64,000 nucleotides of DNA, taken from contig CM062813.1 of the NCBI GenBank assembly GCA_031772625.1, positions 692,550,420 to 692,614,419 on the forward strand, in the 5' to 3' direction. Source of the DNA: Pinus tabuliformis. Its lineage: Eukaryota; Streptophyta; Pinopsida; Pinales; Pinaceae. Shown here piece by piece: positions 21,746-33,200 of the stretch. The number at the start of each line of letters is the position of its first letter. The stretch's first letter is position 1. The notes under the pieces were generated by a model. That model saw only the letters and a list, made by a program, of their open reading frames with translations, made no database searches and had not been told where the DNA came from. Made by a program: the position numbers and the translations under genes.

Positions 21746-21827
21746 ATGTCCTAGCAGAAGCATCAGAACATATGGATTAGAAAGGGGTGACTAAATTTTG
21801 GTTGCATGAGGACATGCAACACCTTCA

Positions 21828-21838
21828 CAGTGGGGGTA
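21828..21838 (+). other. element B polypurine tract
   Basis: CAGTGGGGGTA immediately precedes the right LTR start (TG at 21839), the expected place of the plus-strand primer. Confidence 0.7.
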
Positions 21839-23798
21839 TGTTGAGTCCCAAACCTGCACTTCCCTATATACCCTTTCAGCCTTCTTTTTCCATTTACTTC
21901 ATCCACCAAGCTATCAAATCGTTGCATAATAGTCTAAAAAGATCTTATGGAATGGTTTCCTAACTATGTTTATGACTGTTGTTTGATTTAGATTTTTGTT
22001 CAAGCAGCTGCGGAAACTTGTCACTTTCCGCAGCCAGCCCAAGTTTCCGCAGCCATTTTGTTAAAGGCTATGCTACAGGTGTCCAATGGAGAAACCAGCC
22101 ACATGGGTAAGCTGCACGTGACGTGTACATGGGGTGTGTCCCCTCAGATCAGCCAAATCACTCATAAACAGTCGCGGTCAACGATGGTCAAAGGAAGGGC
22201 CAAATGAGGAGTTTTGCGGTGGCACAACTCTGTTTTGCCCACGTGAAGGTTTGTGTGGCACGATCCTTAGTTTTCGGAGGTACTGGCACACCTGGAGAGC
22301 AGCCCGTGAACTGAACCAAGCAGCCACCACTCCATGAATTCATGACCATCACGCTAGATCTCGGCTCAAGGAGATTTACGTGTCTCTTGGCAGCATAAAT
22401 CTAGGAATTAGTTGCAGCACCTTTTTCTTATAAATAACGCGTTGATATACGCTGAATAGATTAGCTTTTGTATTGTAATCTTGACTGTTGTCGCCCACTG
22501 TACTGCATTTCACTTTGCTTTAAATACATGAGAAGACTGTTTTTCTGAATCTGATTTGTGACTAAGTGATTGACTGGCCGAGGTTGCAGAGGGCCCCTGT
22601 ACACCAGAGCTTTGTATAGTTTCTTACTTGCTTTCATTTACTGTTTTTTAAATCATTGCTTGTATATATATCGTGCTGTTCTGATGTTCATTTTCTGTCT
22701 ATATTTCCTTTATGCTTCTTTTCTAACTGTTAGCTGATCAATGCTTCTTTTACAGGTTTTGTTGTAGGTAGCCCGGGCAGATTTACATATTTTTTTGATA
22801 ACTACTGACATGAGATCATCTTGTCCTTCCTGCTGATTTTCATTTCCTGAAGTTTAATTCCAGCACTGTCATTTTTCAAATTGTGTTTTGCTTATTTGTT
22901 TTTCTGCTACTTAGACATCATATTACTCATCTGTTTATGATTTCTTTTCTATAGTCAAGTGACTCTATTAGTAAGGAATCAGAATATTACTTATTGTAGT
23001 ATGATTTAGTTTGCTTTCTTGTAAGTTAAATATCATATTACTCAGCTTGTTCATGATTACTTCCTATAGGCAGATTGAGTTGAAGGGTAAAGGATCAGAA
23101 CAGGGGTTGAAGTAGTGTGATTAGTTTCCTTTTATGTAATTTAATTTCCTGCAATTTAAATATCATATTGCTCAGCTTGTTCATGATTACTTCCTATAGG
23201 CAGATTGAGTTGAAGGGTAAAGGATCAGAACAGGAGTTGAAGTAGTGTGATTAGTTTCCTTTTATGCAATTTAATTTCCTGCAATTTAGATATCATATTA
23301 CTCAGCTTGTTTATGATTACTTCCCATAAGGCAGATTGAGTTGAAGGGTAAAGGATTAGAACAGGGGTTGAAGTAGTGTGATTTAGTTGCTTTGCTTTCA
23401 GTCTTTGAGTTGCTTTAAGTTCAGTTTTTACTTTCCTTTTCATACAACAGTAAGGATACTGGGCCATTGTCATTAGTTCACTGTTTGATACATTTACTTC
23501 CTCTTGAGAATTGATTTCATTACAGTTAGTTTAGAGCTTTCTTTTTGAACACTTTTAAGTTTGGAAAATCACTGTAGAAATCACCATTACCATCCATACT
23601 TAACTTTCAATTTTGCCATCACATACTAGGGAATCCATAAAAGATAAATCCAAAAACAAACTAAAAAAAAAACTCAAAAACAACAAAAGACTAAGAAAAT
23701 GGTTATCTTGTACATATAGTACACTTCACTTCGTCAGTTTACGAATACCGGATTGACATTTTAATTAGCAATTTAGAAAACACTAAATTGACCAAACA
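21839..23798 (+). repeat. element B right LTR (1,960 bp)
   Basis: Begins TGTTGAGTCCC and ends GACCAAACA; near-identical to the left LTR and one base longer. TATA box at 22429-22436. GGCTT follows at 23799. Confidence 0.95.
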
Positions 23799-23803
23799 GG
23801 CTT
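23799..23803. other. target-site duplication of element B, right copy (GGCTT)
   Basis: Matches 11068-11072; the element A reading frame resumes here. Confidence 0.9.
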
Positions 23804-24353
23804 GCAAGAATTGATAAATAGGTGCGCGGGGTCAAGTGAACCCCGCGTGATCCGAAAATTGGGAAAACATGCGTTGCGAACTAGGCGGGAAATGCAGTTA
23901 ACAGCACAGACTAGTGACTATGAGATGGATCAAATCATTCTGGACCTGGGCTCAAATGCAAATGTACTACCTAGACAGATGTGGGAGCGCATGGGCAAGC
24001 CCACGCTGCAATGGTCTCCTATTCAATTGAGGATGGTGAATCAACATAAGATCTTGCCCATGGGAAGACTGCAAGGGATTACGGTAGATATAGAAGGCAC
24101 GAGCACCTGAACGGACTTCGAGGTAATTGAAATTGTGGATGAAAGTAGCCATTACCATGCATTATTTGGAATAGACTGGGCCACTAGCATGAATGGAGTT
24201 ATTAATTTAAAGAAGAGGAAAATCATCTTTGAGAAGAAGTTGCTCCGCATAGTCATTCCATTAGACCCGGCTGAAGGACCGCGTTACACTGAACCCATGC
24301 GCGATGAAGGAAGTGATGATGAATTAGATTGTGTTTACAAAATTACTGCATGA
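23804..24353 (+). pseudogene. pol: element A protease region
   Basis: Continuation of the element A gag-pol frame after the B insertion. The aspartic protease is recognised by DQIILDLGSNANVLPRQMW (about 23929-23985) and, about 65 residues later, HYHALFGIDWATSMNGVINL, the second conserved strand pair. TGA codons at 24108 and 24351 interrupt the frame; CGA (Arg) fits both positions. The protease would cleave the polyprotein during particle maturation. The catalytic Asp is present, but the product is not made as one piece. Confidence 0.8.
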
Positions 24354-25345
24354 CATCAAGTGGGGGACAATCCGACGACGAGAGGAAGAATATCATGGGA
24401 GCATGCAGACTCCTGCACTGAAGATTCAAATGAAGAAGATGAGCGATGGCATAACCGGCTGAATGGGGTAACCACGTTAAATTGTAATATGGTGACTAAA
24501 TCGCTGTGTTGTGTTAAAGCTCAGGATCGTGAACTACCGATGTATGATGGGCTAACAGTATTAGATGAATTCTTGATCAAATTTGAAAGCACAGTACCAA
24601 AGCACCAGCGGTTCGATGTGTTGAAATGGGCATTGCGCGCGACGCCTACATGTTGGTGGGGCACACATGAAGGAACCTTCGAAAATTGGCGCGACTGTAG
24701 GCGCATGATGCAGATAAGATTTGGAAGGCCGGAACTACGCATAACAGAGAAATACAATGGATGTGATGATCCGCGCATGCACCTGACCAGATGGGTCCAA
24801 GCTTATGGAGAGGAGCCTCAACAAGAGTGGGTACACTTATTTTATCATACCCTGGACGTCATCCCAAGGAATTGGTATACTGAAATAGAGCTCTGACATG
24901 GCACAGGCGAATGGGATATCTTGCGCGAAGGGTTTCTGTCAACTTTCCTCTTTGAGGATCAATGGATGGATACTGTGGATGACGCGTTGCAGGTGGTAAA
25001 GGCCACTATTTTCAAAATACCATTAGAACCAGAAGAAATCGTGCAGCCAAACTGGTCACGACAGTTGAGCCAGGCTCTGGAATGTTACAATGTGCAGGTA
25101 GAAGATGATGAGGACGACCCTAGAAACATCAATATTCCAGAAAAAAAGGGGAGTCATGAGGTGTGTGGACCAGCAATCAAGGATCCAGACATCACCGCGC
25201 CATTGAAAACGAAACAAGTAAACATCGGAACAGAGGAAGAGTCGAAGTATGCAACATTGGGAGACTATTGGGATGATGCCATGGTGGAAAAGGTGGTCGA
25301 GTTGCTTCGAGAATATCAAGATTTATTCCCACAAAAATCACAGAG
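24354..25345 (+). pseudogene. element A second capsid-like domain between protease and RT
   Basis: About 330 codons in the same frame as protease. After an acidic linker comes a domain reading YDGLTVLDEFLIKFESTVPK, FDVLKWALRATPTCWWGTHE and WRDCRRMMQIRFGRPELR. A second part follows: YNGCDDPRMHLTRWVQAYGE, VHLFYHTLDVIPRNWYTEIE and then EWDILREGFLSTFLFEDQW. The order Y-G-DP...W...L...NWY...W..L...F..F is that of retrotransposon gag capsid domains (compare element B gag, GAALKWFMELLTQSIRTWND). Element A therefore carries capsid-like sequence twice, the canonical copy being at 9600-10100. A TGA at 24894 replaces an expected CGA. The tail contains CYNVQVEDDEDDPRNINIPE, then the pre-RT segment ending LFPQK. 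Role unknown; the assignment is by pattern only. Confidence 0.65.
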
Positions 25346-27997
25346 TTAAAAGGGATCCTCAGTGACCTGGGAATGATGAAGATAGCCCTGAAGCCGAATG
25401 CAAAGCCAGTTAAGCAGCGACCTTACCGGTTGAATCCAAAATACAAAGCAAAGGTCTGCGAAGAGTTGGATAAGATGCTTGCGGAAGGAATAATCGAACC
25501 AGTAGAAGAGTCTGACTGGGTAAGTCCTATGGTTATGTAGGAGAAGAAACAAAAGGGTGAAATTCACATCTGCGTCGATCTCAGAAAGCTCAATGATGCA
25601 TGTGTCAACGATCCCTTTCCGACACCATTTACAGACGAGGTACTGGAGAATGTGGGAGGACAGGAAACCTGCTCCTTCACAGACGGTTTCTCGGGTTACC
25701 ACCAGATCAAGATCGTTCCAGAGGACAAAAGTAAGACAACTTTCACCATCGAATGGGGATGTTTTCAGTATACGGTGATGCCCTTTGGACTAAAGAATGC
25801 GTCGGCGATATTCTCCCACGTTGTGGTAGCTACATTCAAGGAATTTAAACACAAGTTCTTAGAGTTATATCTTGATGATTGGACCGTATTTGGGCTAGTT
25901 AAGAAACATACCGTGAGCTTACGATTAATGATGGATACTTGCCGACAGCACCAAATTGCGCTAAATCTAAAAAAGTGTACTTTCCTCGTCCCGTTTGGGA
26001 ACCTGCTCAGCCATGTGGTTTGTAAGCAAGGTCTGATGGTGGATCCGGCGAAGATCGCTGTCATACTCAATCTGCAAGCACCGCGAAGTGTCAAAAAACT
26101 GTGCCACACACTGGGACACGCTGGTTACTATCAGAAGTTCATAAAAAGATACGCGCAGATCATGGCAGTAATGGAACAATTGCTGAAGAAGGATGGTACT
26201 TATTGTTGGAATGAGGAATGCAACAGAAGTCTGGAAACACTTAAGGAAAAGATGGCATTAGCCCCTGTATTGGTCTTTTCGAAATGGGACTTCGAATTTC
26301 ATGTGCACGTTGATGCGTCGTGTATCCCATTGGGCGCGGTACTCACTCAAGAAGGAGCGGAGGGAATTGATCATCCGATTGCGTTCGCATGCCGACGATT
26401 GTCAAAAGCTGAGAATAACTACTCCACTACTAAGTGAGAAGGATTGGCGATGGTATACACACTCTAAAAATACCACCACTGTCTGCTTGGAGGACACTTT
26501 AAGATGTATACTGACCACTCAGCGCTAAAATACCTAGTGAATAAGCCTATGTTGGGGGGGCACATTTGTAGGTGGCTGTTATTATTTCAAGAATATGAAT
26601 TTGAAGTTGTTGTAAAGCCAGGACATTTGAACGTAGGACCAGACCACCTATCTCGAATTGAGAACGATGAAGAACCCACAAAATTGGAGGAAGGACTACC
26701 GGATGCACAACTGTATGCAGTGTGCGTCGCGGATGGCCATTTTGAGGACATAATCCACTTCTTAACTACAAGAACCGCGCCACAAGGATATTCCGTTCAG
26801 CAGAAGAAAGAATTGGTGATATGCGCAACAAACTTTACTGTTATTGTAGGACACCTCTACAAGATGGGCAATGACAAAATATTACGCAAATATGTACCTG
26901 AATTTGAGCGAGGACAGATCCTAGCTGAAGCACATGGAGGGGTTGCTGGAGGACATTATGCGGGTCGTGCCACAGCACAGAAGATTCTTCGTGCAGGACT
27001 ATGGTGGCCAACTCTAGATCAAGACTCGAAAGCATACTATCGGGCTTGCGACGTATGTCAACGAACTGGGAAACCATCGCGAAGGGATGAAATGTCGCTC
27101 AATCCACAGATGACGCTGCAACCATTCGAGAAGTGGGCAATCAACTTCGTAGGACCTATTGCACCTCAAGGGAAGACGAGTGCATGCTATATCATCACTG
27201 TGACAGAATATTTGTCACGATGGGCAGAAGCACAACCGGTTAAGGACTATATGGCAACTACAACGGTGAAATTCTTGTTCGAGAATGTGTTGACACAGTT
27301 TAAATGTCCCAAAATTCTAATGAGCGACTGGGGAACGCACTTTCTGAATGAAACGATTAGCGCACTCATTGAGGAATTCTATATATATCATCAATAGAGT
27401 ACGCCATAGCATCCACAAGCGAATGGGACCGTCGAAGCATTCAACAAAATTTTGGAAACTGCGTTGACTAAGGTCTGTAACGCACAGCGAAACGATTGGG
27501 ACTTGCACATCCCTGTTGTGCTATGGGCTTACCGAACCACGTGCAAGAAGTTGACAGGCCAGACACCTTTCCAGTTAGTCTATGGTAAGGAAGTCGTTAT
27601 GCCCATGGAATATATTGTACCCAGTTTGCGAATCGCGACAATGACAGGCATGGCCGATCGCGGGGCTTTGGAGGAACGACTCACGCAACTGGAGGAACTT
27701 GAGGAGGAACGGTTTTTGGTCAGATTCCATTAGCAAGTACAAAAACAACGAGAGAAAGCATGGCATGATCGCCATATCAAGGTGTGCACTTTCAAGGAGA
27801 ATGATCTAGTATTACTGTATGACAACAAGTTCGAGAAATTCCCTGGCAAGCTCCGAATGCATTGGTTGGGTCCCTATATAGTCAAAGAAGTTACAGATGG
27901 AGGCACGGTCTAGCTTCCTAAGCTCAATGGAGACCCCTTCTCGGGAAGAGTAAATGGTAGTTTCCTGAAGCTCTACACGGGTGGGCTGACTGCCTAA
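25346..27997 (+). pseudogene. pol: element A reverse transcriptase, RNase H and integrase, broken
   Basis: After a frameshift near 25345 the frame of 25652 carries RT (RPYRLNPKYKAKVCEELDKM, FTDGFSGYHQIKI, MPFGLKNASAIFSH, YLDDWTVFG near 25867), RNase H (HVHVDASCIPLGAVLTQE, then MYTDHSALKYLVNK) and integrase (HGGVAGGHYAGRA, CDVCQRTG). The integrase triad is damaged: WAINFVGPI has Asn where the family has Asp; MSDWGTHF and QANGTVEAF keep the second Asp and Glu. Stops in frame: TAG 25538, TGA 26435, TAA 26465, TAG 27395, TAG 27407, TAG 27731 and TAG 27911. The last two are CAG in the duplicated copy at 36193-36657. The C-terminal domain shows MHWLGPYIVKEVTDGG. The gene is dead in this copy. Confidence 0.9.
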
Positions 27998-29083
27998 CTA
28001 ACCGATCGAAGGACATTCTCACTGCTCCAGCCAGTTGAAAGAGAGCGTGGGACGATAAAGAAGTCTGAGGGGCAGCTGCGCAAACACCGGGGTACGCATG
28101 GATATGGCCTGTCACAAGGTTCGCGGCTGTGCGGAAAGGGATGCATTGCTGCGTTGGCAATCAGAGAGGTGACTGTTGCTGTCACTATTCATGACAAGAT
28201 GTCTGGGTTATGGCAAAAGGGAGCGGTCAGCGGGCAATTAAGAGACAAGGCATGAGCCGGACCTGGAACGATCTGTCGCAGGCTTAACATGAGGACACCG
28301 GAAAAGGCGGGAGCCAGCGAATTTGAATTTCAAAACACTTATAAATCACAAGGGGGCCTCTACTGAATAGGTTGCGCTTCTGAGAACCTTAAGTTGTTGT
28401 GCTTTCCCACTGCTATGGAACTCTTCATTATCTACGCTCAAGGAGTAAGGCCGAGAGTTGTGATATGGCCAAAGATGTAGGGCTTTCTGAAGAATACGGT
28501 GTGGACAACTGCGGGCACCACACAGAGTTCAGCATCGACGGGAGGGGATGTGCCAGAAATTTGTAGACACAAAGCAGAATTGGTCCGGATGCCCTCGTCT
28601 TACCCATGGGCTGGTCAACGAACCATAAAGGTTAGAGGAAAAGCTATAAATACAGAGCCAAATGGTGGAATTACAGTTAACAAGTCGTCTTTGGTGTATC
28701 TTGAAGATTGGGATCTTGCGGACAACAACAATGGTCTTGCAAAATTGCAACACAAGCTGTAGCAGACAGTGCAAAGATAAGATATGAACTTTGAAATTGG
28801 CTGCGTTGGTACGAGGAGGTACCATACACGACACCCTAGCTAGAGCTAAAATCCTATGAGGGGGTGTTCTGTGGTAACCGAGCAGAGCAGAATGAGCAGT
28901 ATCAGTTGCGAGAATTGGTAGAAACAATGAAGAAAGAGCTGGAAGAAGCGTTGCAGGAGATGAAGAAGGAGCAGCAACATGAAGGACGTCACTCATGGGG
29001 AGGTGAACCGCGGAGCCTAGGCAGTGCGTCTCACTGCACCGACGAGTGACTCGGGATGAGTCACGATGATTGTGTTGGGGGCC
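27998..29083 (+). other. element A 3' untranslated region
   Basis: Follows the pol stop (TAA 27995) up to the right LTR. Small open frames at 28499-28762 and 28864-29049 (the latter Lys/Glu-rich, coiled-coil-like) are partly kept in the second copy (37159-37422), but no known domain is seen. A purine/pyrimidine tract TTGGGGGCC at 29075-29083 is the likely polypurine tract. Confidence 0.5.
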
Positions 29084-29252
29084 TGTTGGGTAGCAGAGGT
29101 CCCGTGTAACAGTTTTGGGGCTTAGAGCCTATAAATTAGGATAAAAATATGGTAAAGACTTCGAAATATGCGGAGCGCGAAGTGTAATAGATCGAGTCAA
29201 GGGGTTGTCTGCCCAAGAAATAATATAGAATAATAGGAAGTAAGTCGGCTTG

Positions 29253-29274
29253 CCCATGGTCCGCGGACCATGGG
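29253..29274. promoter_or_regulatory. 22-bp perfect palindrome upstream of the LTR TATA box
   Basis: Half site CCCATGGTCCG followed directly by its reverse complement, ending five bases... before the TATA box at 29279. In the other copy (near 37914-37935) two bases differ, breaking perfect symmetry. Confidence 0.75.
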
Positions 29275-29278
29275 AATG

Positions 29279-29287
29279 TATAAATAG
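29279..29287 (+). promoter_or_regulatory. element A LTR TATA box
   Basis: TATAAATAG, about 195 bases into the right LTR; kept at 37940-37948 in the second copy. Confidence 0.6.
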
Positions 29288-30718
29288 AGTGAGGCTCTAT
29301 GGATAGAAGGTGGCTTTTGGTATGTACTTTTGGATCTGAAATGTAATGGGTTTTTGAGAAGAAAATTCTGAAGCATCTGTAAGTCAGAGTCAAGGGTGTT
29401 GATAGGTAGATAGAGGCTCTGCAGTTGTGTGCGAAGAGGCCTAGTAGAGTCCACAACTGTGTGCGTGGACCCCTGCTGCTGAGTGTGCAGGGCAGATCTG
29501 GATGTATTGGTGAAAGAATTGAATAAATATAAGTTGATTCTGAAATTCTGTGTTAATATAACTGTTTGATCTATGCGTGCATGCTTATGGTATGAGTTTA
29601 TGCAAATTTGTATCTTTTCTAAGTGCACGAATTGGTTATTTCTGTTAAATGTTTGATTAAAGACCATAAAAAGTATATCTAATCTTTAACAACGCATTAA
29701 TAAGTATTCAGGAATTTCCTGGGTCCGGATCTGCGCAGAGCAGAGTGGCGCAAAGCCACAGAACGGGGTACGAACCTTCCAGACCATATCAAGACATCCC
29801 AAGGCTGCAGAAACCTAGTTCCAGCACCCTCCCTTGCTACCTCGGGTGAGACTTCAGCCCGCACTCCGCGGGCTGTTGCCGAAAGGGCTGGTAGGTGCGG
29901 GATTTGTTTGGCTAAATAACTCTTCCAAACCTGGGTCAGGCCCATATAAGCCAACATCCTATAAGGTCCAAATCCTCAAAAGTGGAGGCTTGAACAATGT
30001 TCTGATCCTCCAAACTCCATATGGTATTTTCTATTTTCCGTCCCTTCGAAAAATTCTTAAAGAACTTGTTTTTCTCATCCCTACATTCAAGCTATATTTC
30101 TCTGCTTTTAAATCTCTAGCAAGCTTCTTTATCCTCAAGAGATTTCATTTTCTTAGCCTCAAGATGAAATAATCTAGCTTTTGTGTCTTCAGAAGAGTAA
30201 CCCCCATCCTCAAAGCCCCCCAAAAGATTCAACTTTGATTCCACTTCTTTCAGTTCTTGATCTTCTATTATCCTTTTGTTTTCTTCCCACTGAATAGTAG
30301 ATTTTTTTAGTTTTGAAAGGTTCTTGGAAAAATGAGTGATAGTCGAATCTCCAGAGTTGAGAGTGTAAGGGACCCAATTTGTGTGAACTAATGCCATAAA
30401 GTCCTCCTCTTTAACCATGATGCATTGAACTTAAAATGGCTTGCCGAATTTTTCCCAAAACCTTTGAATTTCAGAAAGACAGGATAATGGTCAAAATATC
30501 CTCCACTTCCAAACCATTGTCACAACATGGGTATCCCTTCCACAAGTCTCTCAGATAATAAGAAGTGGTCCAGTTTTAGCCACCCTAACATGCCCCACTC
30601 TTTTACTCCTCTAAGTAGGGACATATTAACCATGTCCACATCTATTAGTTTGTGTTCCACCATCGGATGTGAGAAATAATCTATCAGGATGCTAGGTCTT
30701 GCATGGGGTCCCCAAACT

Positions 30719-31045
30719 TCAGCATGCCCAAAGAAAAATTAAAATTGTCTCCCAAGGTAAGGTCTTCGACTCAAAGAAGTTGTTTTTGAAATAAAGAGTC
30801 TCAAAAAGGAACTCTATTTGAAATGGTCCATAAAATTTGATTACCCTCAACTCCAACCCAAGCTTGGCTAAGTAGAAGTCCATACCTAAAACAACATCTA
30901 AACTCAAATTTTTAAGACGATTTATGCTTTGAGGATTCCACCCAATAGCTAAGGTTCCCAATCTTACATAAACATATGAGCAAGTAAAACACCAACCTTT
31001 AAACATAGATTCTATAACTTTGGATACATAGGGGCCATTCCCCAA
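30719..31045 (-). pseudogene. LINE ORF2 endonuclease fragment (copy 1)
   Basis: Part of the AP-endonuclease-like domain that nicks the target DNA. Visible are LGTLAIGWNPQSINRLKNLS and IKFYGPFQIEFLFETLYFKN, matching the family pattern of a NxxGPF/YGPY strand followed by an F/WE-L helix. The next element should be the GDFN strand; here SKTLPWETILIF leads to a damaged version ending at a stop. Upstream and downstream parts lie in other frames. The equivalent in copy 2 is 39375-39662. Confidence 0.6.
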
Positions 31046-31821
31046 CGTCTATTGTAAGAGGAGAATATTGGGTTGATTTTTGTCAAGTAGTCTCCTCATG
31101 GCCAATTTTTTTATGAGATGACCAAGCTCTGATAGTTGAAGGATTGAATAATCATGGGGAAACTACTCCTAGGGCCTTTGGTACTCTAAGAGCTCCATCA
31201 ATGGAGATTTGTTTCCCAGCTTCCACATGTAGGCAAGCTTTAACCTGGGCTCTGGAAAAAAAATTATTTTTTGCCTCAACCTTTAACTTTTGGAAATATA
31301 GGGTTAGACCCAAGACCCCAAGGCAACATAGAACTGGTGGGAATCAAATATCGAGGATATAGGTTGTAAAAAGAGTTGGTCTCTAATGATTTGCTTTGAG
31401 AGAATTATTTTGAGGAGAGAATGGAGGAGGAAGTGTGCACAGTGACGGAGGGGCACATGCATGAGACAAAGGTAAGATTTGGCTTTAGGGGGATGAGAGG
31501 CTTAAAGATATCACAACTAGTAGAACTAACTAGGCCTTCAGCCAAAGATACATTATTGGCCAAAGAAAGTGGAGAGCAGGGAGGAAGAAGTAGTACAAGA
31601 AGTGGAGTCTAGTGGTTGCATCTAAAGGTCCTTGGTGATATCAGTTTGATAATGTTCCACTACCACTTCTATGTCAGGTTGCTTAGAGGCCTCAGCCTAA
31701 ACCCCTGTTCCTAAAGGAGGTGGGGAAGTTATCCCCTTTTCTTGTCCTAGAAGACCCTCAACCTCCTTAGTGGGTGCCAACCATTCCATCATATCCTCTG
31801 GCCTGAGAGAAATTTTCTTCT

Positions 31822-33036
31822 TCATTTCGGCGGCATTCCATAAACCTTATGACCATGAAAATGGAGTTTGCAATATTTTGCAATGTGACCTATTACACGA
31901 CGTCTTTTGCACCTGAAGGGAATGCCTTCATAGTCTAATATCTGTAGATGAGAAAATCCAGCTTGAACAAGGCTCATCTTAGCCACGAGTCCTTCTCTTG
32001 AATTAATACTCACCAAAATGTGCATTGTAGTCATGATGCCAGTGGTTTGAAAAGATATGTCTCCATCCAGAAATACCCCCAAGTAGTTTCAAATATCCAT
32101 AAAGGCTTCTTAAGACCAAAATTGAATAGGAAAGCCTAGTAGTCGAACCCAAATTAGTGTGGCTTTCAACCCCTCTCGACTAACATCAAAGAGATGTGTC
32201 CATTTCTTCAAAAGAACTAAGGTACAATCAATGGACCAATTTCTTTCAAGAACCCAGGAGACACTCTGACTTGAGTTGGAAAGAAAGATGAACCAACCTT
32301 TAGCCGAGGTTGAGACAGATGACAAGGACTCCATATTTGTCCCAATTTTCGAGTAGCCCACTCTCTCAGGGTTTGGACCTTGAAACACCTTCCCCTTGTT
32401 CTTCCCACAATAACAACCTTTTCCTTCTATTCAACCTCATGAAATTGAATGTCCACTCCAAAAACCATATTTTCCTCCCCTTTCTGCAACTTTGCACAAT
32501 GAACCTTTTTCTTCTTTATGGCACTTATCGGTCTTTGTCCTTGGAGGGGTTGGGCGGGGGGAGGGTGTGTTATGCTTGCTCTAGTTCTATGGATCTTGCC
32601 TAAGAAGCACCTCTACCATTGAACCCCTATATTAGTGTGGCCACATCAAGCTCAGTTCCAAAGAAGGTTGCATCTGTAAATACTAAATAATTTTTAGGCA
32701 GTGCCTTAAACAAAGGGTACCCTGGAAAAGTCAAATTCTCCTCTCCCCTTGAAGTTAGGGTTTTTACCCAATATTTTTGTAGAATATTAGAGACTGACAC
32801 AAATGTCACTGGAAATTTTTGGTATAGACCCTCTGTCAAAGGGGAAAACAAACAAGGTGATGCCACCACCTGTAGGGGGACTTGTGAAAAAAGGAGTTAG
32901 ATCCCAAACTTCCATACCGACTCCACTTACACTTGTTCCATCTACAGTTTTTTTGGTATAAGTGAGTTCCTAGATCTTCCTCTAGACCAGAAAAACCCAC
33001 ACTTGGCAGTGGAAACCCCGAAGCACAAATAGACAC
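31822..33036 (-). pseudogene. LINE ORF1 (DUF4283 plus zinc knuckle), copy 1, broken
   Basis: ORF1 of a plant LINE, an RNA-binding protein. Pieces in several frames read right to left: 33036-32627 (N-terminal; FPGYPLFKALPKNYLVFTDA), 32388-32110 (DUF4283: KGWFIFLSNSSQSVSWVLER, LVLLKKWTHLFDVSREGL, WVRLLGFPIQFWS) and 32082-31822 (GVFLDGDISFQTTG, REGLVAKMSLVQAGFS, YEGIPFRCKRRRVIGHIAKY). The zinc knuckle normally reads C-x2-C-x4-H-x4-C; here the second Cys is replaced by Arg. Frames are separated by stops. The family call rests on the ordered motifs. Confidence 0.75.
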
Positions 33037-33200
33037 CTGACCTCATAGCTTATTAGAGTCCTCATTCACTAGAATGACCCTATTCTCAGCTTGTGAATCA
33101 CCAACTGACTTGTTCCATATCTGATAAAATTCTAGTCGATCAAAATAGTAGTCTACCAAAAGGTCCTCCATCAACCTACAATCGAGCTAAGCCTATTAAT

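Larger units (their letters stand above)
11073..23798 (+). mobile_element. Athila-like Ty3/gypsy retrotransposon B, 12.7 kb, nested in A
   Basis: Complete LTR-to-LTR element: left LTR 11073-13031, tRNA-Asp primer site, gag, protease-RT-RNase H-integrase, a long spacer with short repeats, an extra ORF (20165-21745), a purine-rich tract and right LTR 21839-23798. Ends are TG...CA with a perfect 5-bp duplication GGCTT. The tRNA-Asp primer site, DLGA-type protease, YMDDF RT box and the motif EGIVLGHHIS are typical of the Athila group, in which an additional ORF after integrase is also usual. It is inactive as read: one in-frame TAG after gag, two 1-base frameshifts in pol and one TAG in the extra ORF. 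LTRs differ at about 15 sites in the first ~510 bases, mostly transitions. Confidence 0.93.
9000..29956 (+). mobile_element. Ty3/gypsy LTR retrotransposon A (host of nested element B)
   Basis: Element A runs from a 5'-truncated left LTR (9000-9454), through a tRNA-primer-like site and gag (9499-11072), is interrupted by element B (11073-23798, target duplication GGCTT), then continues with protease, a second capsid-like domain, RT, RNase H and integrase (23804-27997), an untranslated tail and a 873-bp right LTR (29084-29956). Excising B and one GGCTT rejoins gag and pol in one frame (AAG GGC TTG CAA). Order PR-RT-RH-INT and a YLDD RT box place it in Ty3/gypsy. The left and right LTRs differ at roughly 7-8 percent of the 455 shared bases by eye, so it is older than B and D. 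Many stops and frameshifts make it inactive. It is inserted in a LINE (29957 onward); the left flank is lost. Confidence 0.92.
29084..29956 (+). repeat. element A right LTR (873 bp)
   Basis: Begins TGTTGGGTAGCAG, ends AAGCCAACA. Same length as the copy at 37745-38617. It contains a TATA box and a 22-bp palindrome. The LINE sequence that follows begins TCCTA. Confidence 0.92.
29957..33200 (-). mobile_element. L1-like LINE, copy 1, interrupted by the element A LTR
   Basis: Minus-strand LINE. From right to left: ORF1 (about 33036-31822), then ORF2 endonuclease (about 31400-30700) and the pre-RT linker (to 29957), where it is cut by the LTR. The RT part is missing, lost to the left of element A. 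The linker shows LEAKKMKSLEDKEAC and, further on, KGRKIENTIWSLEDQN, which resembles the usual LKSRAIWLxxGDxNTKFF region. Several stops and frameshifts mean it is inactive. The 3' boundary at 29956/29957 is an insertion junction, not the LINE's own end. Confidence 0.8.

Noticed and set aside
28499-28762. Conserved small ORF after element A pol
   Set aside because: Present in both duplicate copies but that only reflects the recent duplication; no domain or codon evidence.
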